Shown piece by piece: positions 15,103 through 23,648 of a stretch of DNA of 64,000 bases. Each line of letters opens with the position of its first letter. Positions within the stretch are counted from its first letter, which is position 1. Below the pieces are notes generated by a model that was given only the letters and a program-made list of their open reading frames with translations, did no database searches and was not told the origin of the DNA. The DNA lies in assembly GCA_004557905.1 (NCBI GenBank), contig SFFH01000006.1, positions 1-64,000 on the forward strand, given 5' to 3'. This DNA is from Clostridiales bacterium (GTDB taxonomy: Bacteria > Bacillota > Clostridia > Christensenellales > Aristaeellaceae). A program made the translations under genes and the position numbers.

Positions 15103-15648
15103 ATGAAACTGATGTTTGCTTCCGATATCCACGGCTCCCGCAGCGCGATGGAGGCCGTCCTGCGCCAGTACAGGCTGGAGGGCGCGGACCGTCTGGTGCT
15201 GCTGGGCGATCTGCTCTACCACGGCCCGCGCAACGACCTGCCGGATGCGTACGATCCCAAGGGCGTGACCGCGCTGCTCAACGCCAACAAGAACGAGCTG
15301 CTCTGCGTGCGCGGCAACTGCGACGCGGAGGTCGATCAGATGGTACTCGAATTCCCGATTCAGGCGGATTACGCGCTGTTTGACCTGGACGGCGTGACGG
15401 CGTTTGTCACGCATGGTCACCTGTTCAACACCGCCGCCCTGCCGCCGCACAAGGACGGCGACCTGCTCATTCACGGCCATACGCATGTGCTCACGGTGCA
15501 GCAGGCGGACGGCATGACGTACATCAATCCCGGCTCCGCCGCGCTGCCCAAGGAGGGCAACCCGAAGAGCTACATGACCTACGAGGGCGGCGAGTTTGCC
15601 ATCAAGACGCTGAATGGCGAGGTCATCCGGACGCACAGGATCGGATGA
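15103..15648 (+). CDS. yfcE: YfcE-type metallophosphodiesterase
   Basis: The 181-residue protein is a calcineurin-like phosphodiesterase of the YfcE/MJ0936 family. The metal motifs are all present: ASDIHGS (residues 6-12), LLGDLLYHGPRN, RGNCD and THGHLF plus HGHTH. E. coli YfcE hydrolyses model phosphodiesters; its physiological substrate is unsettled. The protein has the usual length and no export signal. AAAGGAATT lies upstream of the ATG. Confidence 0.92.
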   Translation: MKLMFASDIHGSRSAMEAVLRQYRLEGADRLVLLGDLLYHGPRNDLPDAYDPKGVTALLNANKNELLCVRGNCDAEVDQMVLEFPIQADYALFDLDGVTAFVTHGHLFNTAALPPHKDGDLLIHGHTHVLTVQQADGMTYINPGSAALPKEGNPKSYMTYEGGEFAIKTLNGEVIRTHRIG

Positions 15649-15687
15649 GCGCCCCGGCAGAAGAAATCATCCATATAATAATACATC

Positions 15688-15731
15688 AAAAGCGGCCTTG
15701 CTCCGGATGAATCCGGGAGCAGGGCCGCTTT
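15688..15731. terminator. Bidirectional terminator, yfcE and hydrolase
   Basis: AAAGCGGCCTTGCTCCGG pairs with CCGGGAGCAGGGCCGCTTT (stem arms about 15688-15705 and 15713-15731), between two convergent genes. Confidence 0.8.
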
Positions 15732-15765
15732 GCGTTGCCTTTCGGCAGGGAGATGAGGAGACCGT

Positions 15766-16587
15766 TCAGCCGTCCAGCGTATGAAGGAAGTCGTCGATCA
15801 GGCCGTTGACGGTCTCGGGCGCGTCGGCGTTGGCATTGTGGCCGGCGCCCTTGATCCAGACGAGGCGATGGCCGTCCAGCCTGGCCCAGCGCCTGTTGTA
15901 GCGCTTCGCGGAACCTGCGGCGTCCTTTTCGCCGCACAGCAGCAGCACCGGGCAGGAGACCGGATAAGCGGACTGCGCCTCGACAGCCTGCGCAAAAATG
16001 CGATAGCCGTGATCGGCCAGGTCGCAGTACTCCTCCCTGCCGTAGACAGACCAGGCGTCCTTCATCAGCTGGCGGCCGTACGCTGTCCGGGAGGTCCCGG
16101 CAATGCCCCACTTCAGCAGCAGACTCCAGGGGATGGCGCGGTACATCCATTTGGTATGGCGAAGCAGCGCCAGCTCCCAGCCGGAATAGTATTTGCGGCT
16201 CAGCGAGCAGGAATCGATCGACACAAAGGCCCGCGCGCTGTCCGGATACATCTGCATATAGACCTGCGCGATGTAGCCGCCCAGGGATTGCCCGATGAGC
16301 ACGGGCGCAGTGATGTGCTCACGCTCGAAGATGTCGTGCAGGTTCTGCGCGAGGTCCTGCATGGAGAAGGTGAGGGCGAAGGGGCGGGACAGGCCATGCG
16401 CCGGCGCATCCCAGACGAAGCAGCTGCAGACTTTGGTGAAATGCTCAAGCTGCCTGTCAAACAGGTGGTGATCTGCGGAAAGACCCGGCAGGAAGACAAG
16501 CCAGGGGCTGCTGCTGTCCGAGGCGCGGCTGATCCAGTAGGCGATGGCGCCGCGGGGCGTAGCGTATTCTTGCCGCTGCATGTTCAT
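15766..16587 (-). CDS. Alpha/beta hydrolase
   Basis: A 273-residue alpha/beta-hydrolase-fold protein. The nucleophile elbow is GQSLGG, the oxyanion region is in VFLPGLSADHHLF, and the C-terminal catalytic His lies in KGAGHNANADAPE; an acid follows CPVLLLCGEKDA. These give the Ser-Asp-His triad of esterases and lipases. The substrate is not readable. ATG 16587 follows GAGGG; a TTG six bases upstream is less likely. No signal peptide is seen, so it should be cytosolic. Confidence 0.88.
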   Translation of the reverse strand: MNMQRQEYATPRGAIAYWISRASDSSSPWLVFLPGLSADHHLFDRQLEHFTKVCSCFVWDAPAHGLSRPFALTFSMQDLAQNLHDIFEREHITAPVLIGQSLGGYIAQVYMQMYPDSARAFVSIDSCSLSRKYYSGWELALLRHTKWMYRAIPWSLLLKWGIAGTSRTAYGRQLMKDAWSVYGREEYCDLADHGYRIFAQAVEAQSAYPVSCPVLLLCGEKDAAGSAKRYNRRWARLDGHRLVWIKGAGHNANADAPETVNGLIDDFLHTLDG

Positions 16588-16641
16588 AGGCAATCCCTCG
16601 TATCATAAGAAGATACCTCATTATAGCACCGGGGAAGGACG

Positions 16642-16670
16642 AAAAAAAGACCCGATCACAAGGATCGGGC
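16642..16670 (-). terminator. Terminator of tRNA-Leu
   Basis: On the minus strand GCCCGATC pairs with GATCGGGT and runs into TTTTTTT, immediately after the tRNA. Confidence 0.85.
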
Positions 16671-16672
16671 CG

Positions 16673-16759
16673 TGGTGCGGGAAACAGGACTTGAACCTGC
16701 ATGAAATTGCTTTCACTAGAACCTGAATCTAGCGCGTCTGCCAATTCCGCCATTCCCGC
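16673..16759 (-). tRNA. tRNA-Leu (CAG anticodon)
   Basis: On the minus strand the acceptor GCGGGAA pairs with TTCCCGC, the anticodon loop TTCAGGT gives anticodon CAG (codon CTG), a long variable arm follows, and the T loop reads GGTTCAAGTCC. The CCA end is encoded. A long variable arm is normal for leucine tRNA. CTG is the dominant Leu codon in this genome's genes. Confidence 0.95.
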
Positions 16760-16772
16760 AGGAACAGATAAT

Positions 16773-16801
16773 ATTATATCGCTGCATTGCCATTCTGTCA
16801 A
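16773..16801 (-). promoter_or_regulatory. Consensus promoter of tRNA-Leu
   Basis: On the minus strand TTGACA (16796-16801), 17 bases, then TATAAT (16773-16778): a perfect sigma-A promoter 14 bases before the tRNA. Confidence 0.9.
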
Positions 16802-16928
16802 GTGCTTTTTGAAAAAACTTCCTCCGGCGCGCGATGCCGCAGATGCACGCGGGCTGCGCCCTGCGCATAGGGTATAGGGGCGGCGGATGTGCGCTGCCCG
16901 AGTTGACAGCCATGAGGAGTCGATCAAT

Positions 16929-17366
16929 ATGGGTCTTTGTACCGATTATCGCGGCCAGCTGGAGGCGTCCATGCAGGACGAACTCTGCGATGCCGGTTTT
17001 TATGCGCAGATTGCCAACGAGGCGCCGACCGAGGAGCTGCGCGAGCTGATCATCAGCATTGTCGGCGACGAATACGGCCATGCCAGGCTGCAGGCCTCGC
17101 TGCTGGGCATTTGCCCGGCGAAGGTTTCCTGCCCGCCCGACTGCCCGAACGCGACCGGAGACTTCTGCGCGGATGTGGAGGCGGCGATTCAGGGCGAGCT
17201 GAGCGCCATCCGCCGCTATGCCGAGCTGGCCATGTGCGCGCCGACGCTGAAGATCCGCTATCTGCTCACGTCCATTCTGGGCGATGAATACGCGCATGCG
17301 CGGATCTGGACGGCGATGCTGCAGGCACAGGCCCTGTGCGAGCAGAAGCCCTGCTGCAAGGGATAA
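16929..17366 (+). CDS. Ferritin-like/rubrerythrin-fold protein
   Basis: A 145-residue four-helix-bundle protein made of two similar halves. Each half begins with an acidic helix (MQDELCDAGFYAQIANEAP and QGELSAIRRYAELAMCAP) and ends in a DEYGHAR or DEYAHAR motif, the Glu/His ligand pattern of rubrerythrin-like di-iron proteins. No rubredoxin domain is present, but several Cys occur (CPAKVSCPPDC and a CC near the end). It could handle iron or oxidative stress; the role is inferred. ATG 16929 follows GAGGAG. Confidence 0.75.
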   Translation: MGLCTDYRGQLEASMQDELCDAGFYAQIANEAPTEELRELIISIVGDEYGHARLQASLLGICPAKVSCPPDCPNATGDFCADVEAAIQGELSAIRRYAELAMCAPTLKIRYLLTSILGDEYAHARIWTAMLQAQALCEQKPCCKG

Positions 17367-17419
17367 GCGCGTCTGCGCTCCTGGGGAAACGGCAGCATGC
17401 AGTTCCCTGCACAACCGGG

Positions 17420-17450
17420 AATCGGTTATCCGTCAGGATAGCCGATTTTT
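17420..17450 (+). terminator. Terminator of ferritin-like gene
   Basis: AATCGGTTATCC pairs with GGATAGCCGATT (one wobble) and runs into TTTTT. Confidence 0.8.
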
Positions 17451-17638
17451 GCCGTACAGGGAATTGCGCAAAGACTGTACAACGGGCGCGGACAGCTTCA
17501 TTCTGCAAAGCTGTTCGGAATTGGGCGCGCGCACAGCGCGCTTTTGCCGTATAGGAAATTGCGTAAGAATCCGTACAACGAGCACCGAACAGCTTCATTC
17601 TGCAAAGCTGTTCGGAATTGGGCGCACGCACAGCGCGC
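17447..17638. repeat. Tandem duplication of a two-hairpin unit
   Basis: Two units of about 95 and 97 bases (17447-17541 and 17542-17638) share TTTTGCCGTA, GTACAACG, CAGCTTCATTCTGCAAAGCT and GGAATTGGGCGC. Each contains a stem of GAACAGCTT with AAGCTGTTC and ends in a GCGCGC/GCGCGC hairpin followed by T's, like a weak terminator. There is no coding potential. The remaining bases up to 17799 hold the panT promoter and leader. Confidence 0.75.
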
Positions 17639-17653
17639 TTTTTTGCTGAAAAC

Positions 17654-17682
17654 TTGCATCTTTTGCAATTATCTGATACAAT
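17654..17682 (+). promoter_or_regulatory. Promoter of pantothenate-hom operon
   Basis: TTGCAT (17654-17659), 17 bases, TACAAT (17677-17682), with TGA giving an extended -10. The leader to the first gene is about 110 bases, and no known riboswitch is recognised in it. Confidence 0.7.
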
Positions 17683-17799
17683 AGCACCGATTCCGGCTGC
17701 CGCTGCGCGCAGGGCAGACCTGGAAGGACGTCCATTTCCGCCGCGATGCGGCAATACAATGTCGGGTATCCTGTGAGAACCCGAACGGAGGTAAGAAAA

Positions 17800-18420
17800 A
17801 TGAATAGAAACAAGAAGATCGATGTACGGTACCTTACGCAGCTGGCGCTGCTGGTCGCCATTGAAATGGTGATGAAGGCCATCGGCCTGGGCAGCGTGCC
17901 CGTCGGGCCGCTGTATATGTCCTTTCTGACGGTGCCCATTGCGGTCGGCGCGATTGTGCTGGGCCCGCTGGCGGGCGTGATCCTGGGCGGCGTGTTCGGC
18001 ATCGTCAGCTTCCTGGATGCCGTCAAGGGCGCGTCTATCATGACGTCCAGCCTGCTGGCTGTTTCTCCGGTGCACACGTTCATTCTTTGCATTGGCATGC
18101 GTGTGCTGATGGGCTTGTGCGTGGGCCTGGTGTACCGGGGCATGGAGAAGATCTGCAGGCGGAGCACGGTGAACTGCTTCGTCACGTCGCTGAGCGCGCC
18201 GCTGCTCAATACGCTCTTCTTCATGGGCTACATCGTTCTGGCTTTTTATCAGACGGAATACATTCAGGGCCTTGTGGCGGCGAAGGGCGCGGTCAATCCG
18301 CTCATGTTCGTCGTGCTGCTCGTCGGTTTCCAGGGCGTCGTGGAGGCGATCGTCTGCTCGGTGGCGGGCACGGCGGTGGCCAGCGGTGTCAAGAAGGCGC
18401 TGGGAAGCGCGGCGCGCTGA
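17800..18420 (+). CDS. panT: ECF transporter S component, probably pantothenate-specific
   Basis: A 206-residue integral membrane protein with about six hydrophobic segments, e.g. FLTVPIAVGAIVLGPLAGVILGG and the PLLNTLFFMGYIVLAF segment, typical of S components of energy-coupling-factor vitamin transporters. These bind the vitamin and use a shared EcfT-EcfA module encoded elsewhere. Specificity is inferred from coaX starting 30 bases downstream; PanT and coaX are often paired. GGAGG precedes ATG 17800. The substrate is an inference; the S-component call is firmer. Confidence 0.82.
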   Translation: MNRNKKIDVRYLTQLALLVAIEMVMKAIGLGSVPVGPLYMSFLTVPIAVGAIVLGPLAGVILGGVFGIVSFLDAVKGASIMTSSLLAVSPVHTFILCIGMRVLMGLCVGLVYRGMEKICRRSTVNCFVTSLSAPLLNTLFFMGYIVLAFYQTEYIQGLVAAKGAVNPLMFVVLLVGFQGVVEAIVCSVAGTAVASGVKKALGSAAR

Positions 18421-18450
18421 GGCAAAAAGCAATCGGTGGAGGAATAAGCG

Positions 18451-19221
18451 ATGATCTTTGTGATGGATATCGGCAATACGAACATCAAGGCGGCGGTGTT
18501 TGAGGGGAAGAAGCTCCTCAAGCGCTGGCGCTGCGCGACGGATCCGTCGATGACCTCCGATCAGTACGGCATCATCATGTCCGATCTGTTCCGCTATCAC
18601 GAGCTGAACATCCGGGAGATTGAAGGCATCATGATTTCCTCAGTCGTGCCGACGATCAATTTCACGATTGAGCACATGTGCCGGGATTACTTCGGGCAGG
18701 ATCCGCGGATTCTTGTGCCGGGCATGAAGACGGGCCTGAACATCAGGTATGAAAACCCTCGCGAGCTGGGCAGCGACCGCATTGCCAATGCCGTTGCGGT
18801 GTCCACGCTCTACGGCGGCCCGTCGATTTTCATCGATTTCGGCACGGCGACGACGTACGGCGTGGTCTCCGAAAAGGGAGAGTTTCTGGGCGGCGCGATC
18901 GGCCCGGGCCTGCGGATGATGAACCGCGCGCTCTCCTCGGGCACGGCGAAGCTGCCGTCCATTGAGCTGGTCGTTCCGCCGAAGGTCATCGGCAAGACGA
19001 CGGTGAGCAACATCCAGTCCGGCGTGCTCTACGGCTACATCGGCTCGGTGGAGAAGATCGTCGGCGCGATGAAGGCGGAGATCGGCTGCCCGCAGGCGAA
19101 GGTGATCGCCACCGGCGGCATGGCGCACATGGTCAAGAGCAATTCCAGTGTGATCGACGAGATCAATCCGGATCTGACGCTCACGGGCCTGCGCATCATC
19201 TACGAAAAGAATCAGGCCTGA
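18451..19221 (+). CDS. coaX: Type III pantothenate kinase
   Basis: The 256-residue enzyme phosphorylates pantothenate, the first step of coenzyme A synthesis. It has the ASKHA-fold motifs of CoaX: DIGNTNIKAAVF at the N-terminus, the PxxLGSDRIA-type segment NPRELGSDRIANA, and IDFGTATTYGVV with GGAIGPGLRMM. Type III enzymes typically need a monovalent cation and resist CoA feedback. It is cotranscribed between the ECF S component and hom. GGAGG precedes the ATG. Confidence 0.95.
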   Translation: MIFVMDIGNTNIKAAVFEGKKLLKRWRCATDPSMTSDQYGIIMSDLFRYHELNIREIEGIMISSVVPTINFTIEHMCRDYFGQDPRILVPGMKTGLNIRYENPRELGSDRIANAVAVSTLYGGPSIFIDFGTATTYGVVSEKGEFLGGAIGPGLRMMNRALSSGTAKLPSIELVVPPKVIGKTTVSNIQSGVLYGYIGSVEKIVGAMKAEIGCPQAKVIATGGMAHMVKSNSSVIDEINPDLTLTGLRIIYEKNQA

Positions 19222-19244
19222 TCAGGGGCCGGCAGGAGGACAAT

Positions 19245-20513
19245 ATGGTTAGAATCGGCATCGGCTTCCTCGGCTGCGGCAACATCGGCTGCGGCGTGTA
19301 CAGGCTGCTCACCACCTATGGCGACCAGATTGAAAAGAACGAGGGCGTATCCTTCGAGATCAGGCGGATTCTGGTGCGCTCACCCGGCAAGAAGCGAAGC
19401 TGGGATATCCCCGCGCAGCTTCTCACGGATCAGGTGCAGGACGTGCTTTGCGATCCGCAGATCGACGTGGTCATGGAATTCATGGGCGGCGAGGAGCCGG
19501 CGTCCTCCTACATGACGGCGGCGCTCAAAAACGGGAAGACCGTCGTGACAGCCAACAAGATGGCGCTTGCCTCCCACTGGCAGCAGATTGTCGCCGCGGC
19601 GCGCGAGTACGGCGCGGGCCTCTACTACGAGGCGAGCGTCTGCGGCGCGATCCCGATCATCCGCGCGATGAACGATTCTCTGCAGGCCAACCGCATCACT
19701 TCGGTGATGGGCATCATCAACGGCACGACCAACTACATCCTCAGCCGGATGAGCCGGGAGGGTGCGGCGTATGCCGACGTGCTGGCCGACGCGCAGCGAC
19801 TGGGCCTGGCGGAACCGGATCCCACAGCGGATGTGGAGGGCTACGACGCAGCCTACAAGCTGTCCATCCTCTCCACGCTGGCGTTCCATCGCCATGTGCC
19901 GGTCGAATGTGTCTACCGCGAAGGCATCACAGGCGTGACGCCGCTGGATGTACAGTGCGGCAAGGAATTCGGCCTGACGCTGAAGCTGCTGGCTGTCGCG
20001 AAGGAGGAGGACGGCAGGATCCAGGCGCGCGTGCATCCCACGTTCGTGCCGGACAGCCATCCGCTTGCCGGCGTGAACGATGCGTTCAACGCCGTGTATG
20101 TGAACGGCCACGCCTGCGGCGAGATGATGTTCTACGGCCGCGGCGCGGGGGACATGCCCACGGCCAGCGCGCTGGTGTCTGACCTCATCAAGGCGGCGCG
20201 CACGAAGCGGCATCTGCTGCCCGCAGTGAGCGACGAGCCTTGCGAGATGGCGGACGACTGGTCGTGCGTGCATTTCGTGCGCCTGCTGGCCAAGGATGAG
20301 CCGGGCGTGCTCTCTCTGGTCTCCGGAAAGCTTGCGGCACACGGCGTAAGCATCGCCTCCATGGTGCAGAAGGGGGAGCCGGATGAGAACGGCTATGTGC
20401 AGATGATCTTCCTGACGCACAGGGCTTCCGAACGCGCCGTCCGCAGCGCGCTTGCCGAATTGGACGGTGAAAAGGTCTCCACATGCAGCGTCATTCGTGT
20501 GGAAGGCAAGTAA
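19245..20513 (+). CDS. hom: Homoserine dehydrogenase
   Basis: The 422-residue enzyme reduces aspartate semialdehyde to homoserine for threonine and methionine synthesis. The NAD(P)-binding motif GFLGCGNIGCGVYRLL lies at the N-terminus; the catalytic region contains GIINGTTNYILSRM, ADPTADVEGYDAAYK-type sequence and a conserved Lys. A C-terminal ACT domain (about 345-422, beginning LAKDEPGVLSLVSGKL) suggests threonine feedback. It follows coaX by 23 bases; lysC, of the same pathway, is 6 kb upstream on the other strand. Confidence 0.95.
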   Translation: MVRIGIGFLGCGNIGCGVYRLLTTYGDQIEKNEGVSFEIRRILVRSPGKKRSWDIPAQLLTDQVQDVLCDPQIDVVMEFMGGEEPASSYMTAALKNGKTVVTANKMALASHWQQIVAAAREYGAGLYYEASVCGAIPIIRAMNDSLQANRITSVMGIINGTTNYILSRMSREGAAYADVLADAQRLGLAEPDPTADVEGYDAAYKLSILSTLAFHRHVPVECVYREGITGVTPLDVQCGKEFGLTLKLLAVAKEEDGRIQARVHPTFVPDSHPLAGVNDAFNAVYVNGHACGEMMFYGRGAGDMPTASALVSDLIKAARTKRHLLPAVSDEPCEMADDWSCVHFVRLLAKDEPGVLSLVSGKLAAHGVSIASMVQKGEPDENGYVQMIFLTHRASERAVRSALAELDGEKVSTCSVIRVEGK

Positions 20514-20541
20514 ATTGATGTAGATATAGATGAAAAACGAT

Positions 20542-20570
20542 AACGGCATGGAAAACCATGCCGTTTTCTC
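20542..20570 (+). terminator. Terminator of hom operon
   Basis: AACGGCATG (20542-20550) pairs with CATGCCGTT (20557-20565), then TTCTC. Confidence 0.8.
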
Positions 20571-21102
20571 TATGAAAAGAAATCTTTTTTTATAGGCGCT
20601 ATAAAAATTTGTATATGTGCAAAATGCACAATATCCTTTACCTTGACAAAACCAGGGGAAACAAGCCGGGGTAAACGGAAGAGAAAAAGACGACAAAAAA
20701 ATGCAGGATTGCGTCGGACAGGCGGCAAGAAAAGGGGTTACATATGGCAAAAGCTTCGCAAATATGTTGCGGAAACGGTACCGGAAAATCGGTTTTCCTG
20801 CAGCAAATATAGACCTAACAAATGTTTGCCCATGAACAGAGTGAACAAATCGGACGAAAACACGAGAAAACATAAAAAAACAGGAGGAAATAGGACACAA
20901 ATTGAAAGAATAAAAAGATTTGCACAGATATAGAGGAATCAGAATCGAATAAAACGGGATGGGAGGGCGAAATCCCGCCAGTTTTTTGTGAACTTATTCA
21001 ATTGCAAATCCTACAGGAAATTCGTATAATGATCTCAACGAAGCGCCGTAGGACGATAGATCGGCGTACAGTCACTTTGAGAAACTGAAGGGGGATATTT
21101 CA
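20571..21102. other. AT-rich intergenic region upstream of ABC ATPase gene
   Basis: About 530 bases, A-rich and unlike the GC-rich genes around it. One open frame (20643-20933, TTG start) would encode a very basic 96-residue protein, but it has no ribosome binding site. Near the end are GGGAT/ATCCC followed by six T (about 20958-20990), possibly a terminator or attenuator, and the promoter at 21002-21030. The rest matches nothing I recognise. Confidence 0.5.
21002..21030 (+). promoter_or_regulatory. Promoter of ABC ATPase gene
   Basis: TTGCAA (21002-21007), 17 bases, TATAAT (21025-21030), about 73 bases before the start codon. Confidence 0.75.
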
Positions 21103-22224
21103 ATGGCAGGCCTTAAGCTGAACCACATTTACAAGATCTACTCTGGCAACGTCACCGCTGTTTCCGACTTCTGCCTCGACATCGAAGACAAGGAGTTCAT
21201 CGTTCTGGTTGGTCCGTCCGGCTGCGGCAAGTCCACCACCCTGCGCATGGTCGCCGGCCTGGAGGAGATCTCCGAGGGCGAGCTCTACATCGGCGACCGC
21301 CTCGTCAACGACGTCGCGCCGAAGGATCGCGACATCGCGATGGTGTTCCAGAACTACGCGCTGTATCCGCATATGACCGTGTATGACAACATGGCGTTCG
21401 GCCTCAAGCTGCGCAAGAAGCCGAAGGATGAGATCGACAAGCTGGTTCGCGAGGCCGCCAAGATCCTGTCCATCGAGCCGTACCTCAACCGCAAGCCGAA
21501 GGCTCTGTCCGGTGGTCAGCGTCAGCGCGTCGCGCTGGGCCGCGCCATCGTCCGTGATCCGAAGGTCTTCCTCTTCGACGAGCCGCTGTCCAACCTGGAC
21601 GCCAAGCTCCGCGTGCAGATGCGTACCGAGATCACCAAGCTGCATCAGCGCCTGCAGACGACCTTCATTTACGTCACCCATGACCAGACCGAGGCCATGA
21701 CCATGGCGTCCCGCATCGTCGTCATGAAGGACGGCTTCATCCAGCAGGTCGATACCCCGCAGAACCTGTACGACTATCCGTGCAACCTGTTCGTTGGCTC
21801 CTTCATCGGCAGCCCGCAGATGAACTTCTTCAATGCCAAGCTTGTCAAGAGGGACGGCGCTGTGTGGGCCGAGTTCGGCAACAACGCGGTCAAGGTGCCG
21901 GACGCGAAGGTTCGCAAGCTGGTGGACGAGAGCTACATCGGTAAGGAAGTTGTCATGGGCATCCGTCCGGAGAACATCCACGACGAGGAGCGCTTCCTGT
22001 CCGTGGCCGACGGCAACCTCGTCGAGGCCCAGGTCGAAGTCACCGAGCTCATGGGCTCTGAGACCTACCTGTACCTGAAGACCACCGGCAAGGACGGCAA
22101 CGTGGTTGCCCGCGTCGATCCGCGCAGCACCGCGCGCAACGGAGACACCATCAAGGTCGCCTTCGAGACCAACCGCCTGCACTTCTTCGACAAGGATACC
22201 GAGAAGAGCATCCTCAACCGCTGA
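21103..22224 (+). CDS. ugpC: ABC transporter ATP-binding protein, UgpC/MsmK type
   Basis: A 373-residue ATPase of the sugar-importer class. It has Walker A GPSGCGKST, Q-loop MVFQNYALYPHMTV, signature ALSGGQRQRVALGRAI, Walker B FLFDEPLSNLDA and switch THDQTEAMTMA. A C-terminal regulatory OB domain (TOBE), from about 240 to the end, contains MGIRPENI. In many Firmicutes one such ATPase energises several carbohydrate ABC importers. No permease or binding protein gene is nearby, which fits a shared ATPase. The gene is monocistronic with a strong terminator; ATG 21103 follows AGGGGG. Confidence 0.93.
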   Translation: MAGLKLNHIYKIYSGNVTAVSDFCLDIEDKEFIVLVGPSGCGKSTTLRMVAGLEEISEGELYIGDRLVNDVAPKDRDIAMVFQNYALYPHMTVYDNMAFGLKLRKKPKDEIDKLVREAAKILSIEPYLNRKPKALSGGQRQRVALGRAIVRDPKVFLFDEPLSNLDAKLRVQMRTEITKLHQRLQTTFIYVTHDQTEAMTMASRIVVMKDGFIQQVDTPQNLYDYPCNLFVGSFIGSPQMNFFNAKLVKRDGAVWAEFGNNAVKVPDAKVRKLVDESYIGKEVVMGIRPENIHDEERFLSVADGNLVEAQVEVTELMGSETYLYLKTTGKDGNVVARVDPRSTARNGDTIKVAFETNRLHFFDKDTEKSILNR

Positions 22225-22235
22225 TTCTGAGCTTC

Positions 22236-22267
22236 AGTACCCACACCGAACGGTGTGGGTACTTTTT
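22236..22267 (+). terminator. Terminator of ugpC
   Basis: AGTACCCACACC pairs perfectly with GGTGTGGGTACT, followed by TTTT. Confidence 0.9.
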
Positions 22268-22509
22268 ATGTGCAGGAAATTGCAGAAACTGCCTTTCCGG
22301 CGTACACCGAGCCGTGCTTTTCATCATGACGGACGGGGCAAAAACGCGCATGTTGTGCTATTTTTGTGCGTAATCCATAAAATCACGGCATATTATACCA
22401 AATTTGCGGAGATATTTTTTGAGAGATATAGATTTTTGAAGGGTCATGCGCTATAATAGTTTCGTATCTGTGATTGTCTTATTGGCGTTCTCGAAAGGAG
22501 AATGAGAAC

Positions 22510-23580
22510 ATGATACCCGAGAAGCGATTTTTGAATCAGATTCAGCAGGTTCTGGCCCGCCTGATGCAGCCGCTCTGGCTGCTGGATACCGAGGGCACCG
22601 TGCTTCTGCCGGAGGAGAACCGCGGCAAGATCAGCCTGCCTGAGTTCATGGAGCCGGGCATGCCCGTCGCCTTTGAAGGAAAAACCTTTCTGATGATCGG
22701 CATCACGCCGGAGCTGATCCTCTGCGCGGATGCGCAGGGCGCCGCTACGCACGACTGCATCGTGCTCGCCGGCGCGATGGTGCAGTCCATGGGCCGCGGC
22801 GAGGCCCCGATCCAGAGCCGCTATGACGTGTACCGCCGTGTGCTGCGCGACGAGCTCTCCGGCTCCGAGCTGGAGGCTCTGGCTCACGAGCATCAGATCG
22901 AGATGAACCGCGAGCGCTGCGTGCTCACCTTCCAGATCCTGCAGACGGAGACGGAGACGGCCTTCAATATGCTCGAGGAGCTTGTGCCGCGTGCAAACGG
23001 CGATCTGCTCGTGGAGATGGACCGTCATACCGTCGTCTTCCTCAAGTGCATGGAGAATGTTGAGGCTTTCGACGAGCTGTATCAGCTGGCCGAGGCGATC
23101 GAGCAGACCCTGCTTGACGAGGTGGGCAAGAGCTGCGTCGTCGGCATCGGTGAGCCGAAAAAGACGTTCCCGGAGATCGGAGAGAGCTACCGCGAGTCCC
23201 GCCGCGCCGTCGAGGTGGGCCGTATCTTCCTGACCGAGCAGCACATCTACGTCTATCGCAGCCTCGTGCTCGAGCGCTTCCTGATGGACATCCCGCGCGA
23301 GATGGGCACCCGCTACCACAGCATCCTCTTCAACCGCAAGACCGCGCGCCTGTTCAATGACGAGATGCTGCACACCATCGAGATGTTCTTTGCGAAGGAC
23401 CTCAACCTGTCCGATACCGCGCGCCAGCTGTACATCCACCGTAATACGCTCGTGTACCGTCTGGACAAGGTGCAGCGTCAGACCGGACTGGATCTTCGCA
23501 AGTTCGACGATGCGGTGACCTTCAAGATGATGATGCTCCTTGGCAAGAGCGGCAAGGACAAGCCGCGTCCCGTATATTGA
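22510..23580 (+). CDS. PucR/CdaR-type transcriptional regulator
   Basis: A 356-residue protein. The C-terminal helix-turn-helix of the PucR family is clear: LNLSDTARQLYIHRNTLVYRLDKVQRQTGLDLR, near residues 305-340. The middle (about 125-250) resembles the GGDEF-like domain of CdaR proteins, and the N-terminus (1-100) may be a ligand-sensing domain like those of sugar-diacid regulators. These proteins usually activate catabolic operons in response to a small molecule. No such operon is adjacent; ugpC is upstream and a protease downstream. ATG 22510 follows GAAAGGAG. Confidence 0.85.
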   Translation: MIPEKRFLNQIQQVLARLMQPLWLLDTEGTVLLPEENRGKISLPEFMEPGMPVAFEGKTFLMIGITPELILCADAQGAATHDCIVLAGAMVQSMGRGEAPIQSRYDVYRRVLRDELSGSELEALAHEHQIEMNRERCVLTFQILQTETETAFNMLEELVPRANGDLLVEMDRHTVVFLKCMENVEAFDELYQLAEAIEQTLLDEVGKSCVVGIGEPKKTFPEIGESYRESRRAVEVGRIFLTEQHIYVYRSLVLERFLMDIPREMGTRYHSILFNRKTARLFNDEMLHTIEMFFAKDLNLSDTARQLYIHRNTLVYRLDKVQRQTGLDLRKFDDAVTFKMMMLLGKSGKDKPRPVY

Positions 23581-23590
23581 TTTGCTAATG

Positions 23591-23622
23591 ACAGCCGGCG
23601 CCTGATTCCGCCGGCTGTTTTT
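23591..23622 (+). terminator. Terminator of PucR-like gene
   Basis: ACAGCCGGC pairs with GCCGGCTGT, then TTTTT. Confidence 0.85.
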
Positions 23623-23648
23623 GGCGACATGGAAAGGAATGGAACATA

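Noticed and set aside
20643..20933. Open frame for a 96-residue very basic protein
   Set aside because: TTG start without a ribosome binding site, composition explained by A-rich DNA, no family resemblance.
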